Shown in pieces: positions 56,904 through 64,000 of a stretch of 64,000 nt of DNA. Source of the DNA: Leptoclinus maculatus (Eukaryota > Chordata > Actinopteri > Perciformes > Stichaeidae); the NCBI GenBank assembly GCA_032191485.1, contig JAVDOI010000012.1:11346635-11410634 (forward strand), given 5' to 3'. The translations under genes were made by a program, and so were the position numbers. The notes under the pieces were generated by a model that was given only the letters and a program-made list of their open reading frames with translations, was not told where the DNA came from and made no database searches. Position 1 is the first letter of the stretch; each line of letters begins with the position of its first letter.

Positions 56904-58943
56904 GACACGGTCTTCAACCTTCCAGGGAGGTGACGCACATCCACCAACAATCAGACCTTCTCTTCCTCATTTTCTTTAGCCATAGCGAAAGAAATATCAG
57001 CTCCCGGCTGCTGTGTTTGCTTTTGGATGTTTTCTTGCAATAAACAGTTCCATTTGGCAAACGGAAGAATGCATTTGACCCAAAACGTCTGCCACAGACA
57101 CTCAGAAGGTTTCCAACAAACGGAAACAACAGGCGAATGTGCCTTATTTTTTATATTTTATTTTCTGTTAAAGTTTGGATGCAGTTAGCTTTACAGAGGA
57201 ATAGAGATAAAATGAAATAAAGCATTAGCCATACTGTTCAGGTAATGAACTCGCACCTGTTTGCCTCCCACATGTTTGCCTCTTTCTAGTGAATGACTGT
57301 TTTTTTAGCATGCAGCAGTTTTAAATTTGTGGATTTTCTATTTCAAGTAAATTGGTTGGTCAATAGCTTGATCTCATTCCAAAGATTCAACCCAAATATT
57401 ATATATCAAATATGTCTTGTGGCCAAAAGCTTCTCATCTTTTTGTTTTATTCTTCTTGCACAAAATGTGTTGACTGTGTGTGACTTCATATGCAGTTTTA
57501 CATGAAAAGATTGTCCTAAGCTTACATGCTGATCATCTCATTTTTAGTGCAGTTTTCTGATTGAAGTGAAGCGCACACTGCCTTAACCATATTCAAATGA
57601 CTATTGTGACACCTCCTAATATGCACTGTTTCCAATAACGGGGTCAATGTTATTACTTTTTTACATAATATTTGAGTCATGTGAATAATGTACCATTTTA
57701 TATTCATAAAATATATATTGCATTATATTCAGGTTATAATGCCAAAGTGGCTTCACAGAGGCCTGCCATGCTACAGCGATAGCATGGGTCTACATTTTTT
57801 AAATGTTTTCTTTGCTTGAGTTGATTTTTTTTTTTTCAATCTTGCATTGAAAATAATTTTAAAATGTATCTGAAGTCTGGCTCGTGCAAGTTAAGTAAGA
57901 GATTTTGTACCCTAAAATTTCAAGACGGTCTTCTTGCTTTTTTAATCCAGTGTTTTTGTCTATTTTATTTGTATTACTCTTAAAATTGATTGTAATAACA
58001 TATGTGGCTGCTTCCACAGTCTCAAACAAAATATTCCAAAGCTTGTACTGTGTGTATTGTTTTGTGTATAGTTGAATTTTGAATCTATCCATAATGACAA
58101 TCGTTATACTCGAAGCTAGATGCCTTGCCTATGCAGAAACTTCATGCTTTCTGAAGTAAGAGCAATGTGATGACATTGTATTTCATACACACTGTAAGCA
58201 CAGTAGGGGAACACAGTGTGTATAACTCATGTGCTAAAACGGCTTGCTTTGATGGGAGTGTTTTAAAACAATATTTTTGTAATATTTCACTGAGTGAATT
58301 GGAGTATATTGAAAGTGCAAAGTGCCATTTTCTATGATTGTAAAGAAAAAAATGTTGCAAGTGAAGTAAAGCGGTAAAAACACATATAATTAAGGGAAAC
58401 TGTAAGACTGAATCTCGATTTTGTTTATTCGAAATGCACCTATTTGATATAAAATAAGATTTTATTTTGTAATATTAGTAAAGCTAATATCGATCTATTA
58501 ATATTTCTCATTGAGCCAGTGCATTTAATATTTCTTGAATGTAATCTATCATTTTTCCCCTTTTCTGTAAATATTAGGGTGTAATTGTCCACGTCTTATG
58601 ATAAAATAGAAACAATTTGTTGTCTGTTGACTATCTTTTACATGTCTTGTGTTTATATGTTACACAAAGTTCTAGTTATCATCATATCTTATTTGTTTTG
58701 TTACAATGTAAAACTTTTTCTGAAGTGAATTATGATACATTACCTACAATGTTTAAGTCTAGGTTATATTTCTGTTTCTGCATTTGTTATTATTTTACAA
58801 TCTTTAAAGAAATCATTGGTAATAAAAATGTTATTAATACGGTCTTATTTTATTTTCTTTGTTGATGTTTTTGTGTCTACTAGACTTTGTGCCGCCTTAA
58901 AAAAATCTCTGTTTCATGCTATTTTTGTATCCTTAAGAGTAGC

Positions 58944-58949
58944 AATAAA
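58944..58949 (+). terminator. nfatc2: probable nfatc2 polyadenylation signal
   Basis: AATAAA followed by the GT-rich GATTGTCTTTGTTGTGATGT about 20 bases later, the usual order for a vertebrate cleavage site. AATAAA at 58821-58826 is an alternative. Confidence 0.5.
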
Positions 58950-61185
58950 TAATAACCATATACATCATGATTGTCTTTGTTGTGATGTATTATTCTTCTG
59001 CAGTTACTCTCATGGATGAATGAATATTAAACCTGACCCGAGAATATAAAGTGGTCCGTTAGTGCTAGTCAGTGTGTGCAGTAAAGACAGCTCAACGGTG
59101 TCTCTTCACTCTCTATGCTCCCCATTATGAGAGGAAAATTTAAATTGAGTAGACCCACAGTAGACAGTGACTCATCAAGTGCTCCCCTCCTGTCCTGAAC
59201 AGACGGACTCATGAGAGACTCAACATGTTTGTTTATCATTTATTTCATCCAACATAAAAGTAGTTTAACCCGGTAAAATGATGTGCTATTTACATAGACA
59301 CACATGTCTGTGTACAGTGCGCACACAGTTTCAAAACCCCATTCCTCCCTGAAATAACAAATAACAACTAGAAGGGGGCTTCCACCCCCCCCCCCCCCCA
59401 CCGGAGGCTGCAGTTGCTATGGAGACAGCTTGTTTGGTGCTTGGTCCCCGTGTCGGAAGGAGGACTCTGTGAATGAACCTTGTGTTCAGGAAGTCTCTGC
59501 TTATGACATCACCACGGGTAAAAAAGCAGCACGTGGGCCTCTCTGCATGAGCCGTCTCATACAGCCCACTCGTAGAGAGATGCCACGATGACTCACGCGC
59601 CCTTTAGCACTGGATGGTGCAATGAGTTCGGAGCGCATACAGATTTACTGTGTGAAATCGAACAAGAATGAAGTACATGATGAGCTTGGCATTCCATTCA
59701 GCTCGTTTTTTTTGAGTTATTAAATAAAGTAAGTGAGCTCATCGGGACACAAAGGGCCTCAAGTTTCACGGGCCACAACAACGGCTACATTTTTTTTCAA
59801 CTGTAAATTAAAACCACATGAATTTAGATTTCTGAATGACCCATGTGCAAAGCTGAACTGGCTGTATTATAAATGTTACCAACCTTTTACTCCACCACTC
59901 AGGTGTCTTGAAAAAATAAGGTATTTTACAAAAAAGTGACACGGTCAGCTGCAGAGCAACAGTATAATGGGCTGTTTGTGTGGAATAAAGATGACATTGT
60001 CCATTTGCAGACACTTCAGAAAAACTCCACATCATTTTTTTCTTCAGAGACATGAGTCAGTTTCCTGGGCTTCAGGTGTTTAAATCCCCCTTCTGAATGC
60101 TAAAGTAGGCAGTCTTAATGAATTATTAGGTGGGAGTATAGATTGAGGAAAGTTGCATCAAAACATAATCTAAATTAAGGCAATGATTAAATATGTCAAT
60201 CTTAGAGTTGTATGATGTTATTTTTAATCTGCTGTCTTTGTTTCAATAAAAGAAATATGCAACCCGTTTCTCAATCATTTTGTGGTAAAGTTTCTAACAT
60301 AATCTTACCTCTCGGCCCATGAGAAACATAGTTAGGGAAATGTACTCAGAGGGGAAAATTCAGGTCTGATGAAAAGGCAGATATGCATGGAAACACTGTA
60401 TGTACAAGTATACAACTGTATGTCCATACCCTGTATTATAGTGACAGCTAGCGTAGCAGGAGAAAACTAAAAGTGAGTGGTGAGCTCTGCTAATGTCCTG
60501 CAGGGGGAGACAAGAAGTTGTGAATGTGATCCAGAAGCACTAGAAGCTGTTCAGCAGCACTCCACTGCAATCAAGAGACTTTAACTGAGGCACGTTGTAG
60601 AACAGAAGGGAATACTTCAACACAGTGTATTTCTAACCACTGAACTGGAAAATTCAGTCAGTATTGCAAATTGAATGCGATGAAGCGCATTGTCAGCAGC
60701 TTACAAAAGCGTCTTTGACAAAACAGCTGTACGCTTTATTTAGCTTTTCTGAAGACATTTTAGCATTTCAACAACTGCAGCGCATTCAACCATTTTATAA
60801 GTTGTAATGAAATTCTAAAAGAGATTTGTGTGGACACATGAGTCTGTTAAAGGCAGACCCATTGTTGCGACTTCTGAGGACATTAAAAAGCCGTTATTAT
60901 ACTGCCTCAGCAGGCCACAGTTTCTTTTGGATCAGGAGGAAGCACAAATAAAAGGAGCAGACAAAGGCACAAATACAAATTTGACAAATACTGCAGAGCG
61001 TCTTTATCTTCAGCTGGTGGTGCACAGTCATTGTGTGTGTTTTGAAAGCAAATTGTGCATTTGTGGGGACCAGTCTGAGGAACCTTACATAAACATAATG
61101 GTGCATTTTATTACTAATATCATGACTTTAACCAGCCAACATGTCTTAGTGTGGACCGGCATGGAAAGGGGTGTTAATAGAGAGT

Positions 61186-61232
61186 TGTGTATGTTGTACA
61201 GATTGTAAAGCCCTTTGATTGTGGGCTGTTGT
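61186..61232. repeat. short repeat fragment
   Basis: GTACAGATTGTAAAGCCCTT followed by TGTGGGCTG resembles a tail common to many fish repeats ('GATTGTAAAGCCCTCTGAGGC'). Too short to classify. Confidence 0.4.
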
Positions 61233-61807
61233 GAGGGAGCAACATTAGTCAGGCACAAGTCATTTTTATTAACCCACATTCAATATCAATGACAGACAAA
61301 ACATCTTCCTAATGAGTTTATAGTCTCTAACACTAGTTTTGTCTCCATCAATACAACATGATGTTCATTTTATAAAAACGATGGTCCCATTTAGAATAAA
61401 ATAGACAATAAAGCCGGCCATAAAGCGATGTTCGGTTCAGCGCAATATCATGTAATTTTGGACGCAACACGTGCCGTAAAATCTGGCCTGCACTTACTGA
61501 AGGACTCACACGATCATTGAACAAGAGGATGATAGATTCGTTTCACTGAGGGTGTCAATAGAAGCCTACTTTATGAGTGAGAATTGCAATTCTCCAATTA
61601 TTGAAAACATCCTTGATAAAATACTATAAATAATAAATGCTTTCTGTTTGTAGACGACCTTTTGAGTGTACCCAAATAGTTCTGTCAGGCCGAGCGCAAC
61701 TAAAGAGCACGTGAGAAGACAACATCCCTTTATTTCTATCTCTGTCTTATGTGACCTATTCAACATTGCAGTCCCAGTTACTCTGCACATGTGTCATACC
61801 CCAAAGC

Positions 61808-61920
61808 TCAAGATCCAGCCTTCCATTCAAAAGCCTTGGCCGAACTCGAGGCTTCAAAACCGTAGTCCACGAATCAATGGGTGATGTCACGGTGACTATG
61901 TCCATATACAGTCTATGGGT
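61808..61920. repeat. dispersed fish repeat with 'GGGTGATGTCACGGTGACTA'
   Basis: GCCGAACTCGAGGCTTCAAA, CGTAGTCCACGAATCAATGG, GTGATGTCACGGTGACTATG and ATACAGTCTATGGGTCTGG lie in the order of a repeat I recognise from many teleost sequences. Family name not known. Confidence 0.65.
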
Positions 61921-63639
61921 CTGGCCAACTATAACATATCAATAGTCAATGGCTACAGCCTTTCCCTTTTGCTGGAGGACTGCCACATCAGGATACCGGT
62001 AACACACAAAGGACAGAAACACTGTAGTGATAATGACTACTGATTAGACTCGACATTAGCTACACAACAAGCTACATCCCCAAATCAACTCACAACATGT
62101 CACGATTGCAGCCTCAATTCTATTGTATTAGTATTCAAATGTCAAGTACACTTTCACTTACATTTTACAGTGACAAAACTAAAGCAGAGAGTGCAGAGAG
62201 CTGTCCAAAACACAAATGGTTTATTATTATTATCATCATCATAACCAGCTGGTGAAATCCCACTCCTGTTTGGAGGTGAACGGTGACATCAGCTCTGAAG
62301 TGGCCCTCATGCTCATTAAGTCAGAGGAAACAACAGGCTCGAGTGGTAAATACAGCTGCCGCCCACCAACAACAACACAAGCAACACACTGCTCCATAGA
62401 TCATTTCTTTAGTTCTCTCCAGTGTCAGAGTTCCTGCGTTTACATAATGCTTCCTTCTCACTGCAGTCCACTCCTGACAAGGGAGTAATTGGCAGGATAT
62501 TCATAGAAAATATCTGGTTTTATGTAAAGGCATCTTTTTAAGGCAAGTAAATCACAAGATCTCATTGGTTTGTTAATCTAAATATGCTTGTTAGATCACT
62601 GCAGAGTGATGTGTTACTGCAGTAATAATCACACACTCAGATTCAGTCAATCAGATATCATAAATATCTCAGTTCCCCTCAACATGCGTTTCCCAGAATT
62701 CCTCTCAGCAACTACCACAAGCAGTGTGTTGCCTTTAATCGAAGGTAGGTGTATGTGTGGTTGCAGGTAAAGTAGTCGACTAGTTTGAGAACATTGTGTC
62801 ATGTGAATCATAACAGCCTCGCCCCTCACACAGAACATACAGTATGTTATTGTGATATTGCATTGTTGATGGAGGAATGGGTAATCTGAACAGAAGCTCT
62901 TGCTCAGCGTGCCTCTGGAGATGTCAAGGTCAGTTAGTCTATTGATCGGTACACCACTTTGAGACTAAAGCATCTCACACATTATTGGATGGATATACAT
63001 TGCATACAGATTTTGTACATTTATATATATTCATGAACTACAGAGGATGAAGATCTGCAGACCGCTGGCAAGTAAAAGTTTTCATTTACCGAGTGAATCA
63101 TCTTAACATCTACTGCATGGATTTGCACAAAATTATGTTCACACCATGTATCCGAATGACTTTGGTGAACCCCTGACTTTTCCAGGGCCAAGATGAGTTT
63201 GACATTTGTGGTTTTGTGTCACGACGTCTGCCTCATTTGTTTTCATTTTACTCAGTCTGCCCACTTCTACAAACTCCTTTCCAGATTGTGTTTTGTGTTT
63301 CCATCTTAGCTTTCCATCTTAATGTTCAGCCTGCCCGACCTTCAGATTTCTGCCCTGCAACCCGACCCCTTTTTGGAAAAGTTGGCCTGGTTTTGCAAAT
63401 TTTGTTATCTATCCTGTTTGTCTGAGTAGCACACCAGGGTTCAAACCTTTTGACTGAGCCATGACTGCTGAACAACTTGGTGATCAACAATCATGTTTAC
63501 AAGGTTAGCCGCAAATGGATGCCTGTCTATTAAAATGAACTACTGGCTTTATCTGGGTAGTTTGACTTCAAAAGTTTAAAACTTTTTTTTGATAAAAGGA
63601 AACTTTCCTTTATAGGAGTTGAGTGTGCTGACCCGTCCT

Positions 63640-64000
63640 TTCAGACTGGCGGGAGCTTACTACAGAACTTGGATATCTCCAATCCAATTATTAGTCATCA
63701 TTTTAATTTTAAATATCCAATATGAAAATCCATTTGAGATATCCATAATGTAATTTTGTATAATCAAAATGCATTATGACATCATGTAAAACTATCATTA
63801 TGGATATCCATAATTGCCGTTATGACTATGATATGATATGTACAATTTAAAATTATGATTGTGGATCTCTGTTCTGGATATCCAAAAATATAATATAAAA
63901 TGCCTAAATGGCTCACTTCAGGTATACTTGTCATAATTGGGCTGAAGTTTTCCATACAACAATTATGTTAAAGTTATCCAGAATGTTCATTCTTGATATC
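63640..64000. repeat. AT-rich repeat with recurring GATATCCA/ATATCCATAATG units
   Basis: The motif ATATCCA and its complement recur about eight times within 350 bases (for example ATATCCATAATGTAATTTTG, TATGGATATCCATAATTGCC), some as GGATATCC palindromes. It runs into the window edge. Confidence 0.6.

Larger units (their letters stand above)
56799..58975 (+). other. nfatc2: nfatc2 3'UTR (inferred)
   Basis: AT-rich, with a CA microsatellite at 56856-56900 soon after the stop codon. Early signals (AATAAA at 57039 and 57216) could give shorter forms. No further coding sequence seen. Confidence 0.6.
58976..64000 (+). other. spacer downstream of nfatc2
   Basis: No gene recognised on either strand in 5 kb. 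Contains a 15-base C run at 59385-59399, repeat fragments at 61186-61232 and 61808-61920, and an AT-rich repeat at the right edge. Open frames up to 126 codons (60828-61208) lack any recognisable feature. Confidence 0.65.

Noticed and set aside
59237..59250. Minus-strand polyadenylation signal (TTTATT) suggesting an antisense gene downstream of nfatc2
   Set aside because: Such hexamers are frequent in AT-rich DNA, and no minus-strand coding exon is visible upstream of it.
1..64000. CRISPR arrays, prokaryotic operons, prophage or an integrated virus
   Set aside because: No spacer-like arrays or phage or retroviral coding frames seen; the sequence is intron-bearing vertebrate DNA.

Overview
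This window is vertebrate nuclear DNA, almost certainly from a ray-finned (probably percomorph) fish. The evidence is: long introns with GT-AG borders, proteins that follow human ATP9A, NFATC2 and SALL4 nearly residue for residue, compact intergenic distances, and many decayed dispersed repeats of types I associate with teleost genomes. There are no bacterial operons, CRISPR arrays, rRNA or tRNA genes that I can support. I could not run any search; names rest on recognising the translated exons.

Layout, all on the + strand: (1) 1-790 is the 3' end of sall4 (last zinc-finger pair and C-terminus), followed by 3'UTR and spacer to about 3.9 kb. (2) 4018-30706 is a complete atp9a: 28 coding exons that join with no frame error to a 1046-residue P4-type ATPase; its 3'UTR probably ends near 31.95 kb. 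(3) 32-39.7 kb is spacer. (4) 39745-56798 is a complete nfatc2 with two alternative first coding exons (39745-39802 and 41176-41308) and nine shared exons, giving 874- or 899-residue proteins; its 3'UTR probably ends near 58.97 kb. (5) 59-64 kb is spacer with repeats and no gene I recognise.

The order SALL4 - ATP9A - NFATC2, all in one direction, is the same as on human chromosome 20q13, so this is an ancient conserved block. The three proteins do not form one pathway: Sall4 is a stem-cell/limb transcription factor, Atp9a an endosomal/trans-Golgi P4 ATPase-like protein, and Nfatc2 a calcineurin-controlled transcription factor. Conservation of the block may reflect regulatory DNA for one gene lying in the introns of another, but that is inference.

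I found no clear sign of a new molecular system. The best second-look items are a GC-AG intron in atp9a (intron 17), the paired alternative first exons of nfatc2, a candidate alternative last exon of nfatc2 at 50660-50700, a head-to-head inverted pair of a dispersed repeat in nfatc2 intron 9, a nested repeat insertion in atp9a intron 4, and several GC-richer intronic islands that could be conserved non-coding elements.
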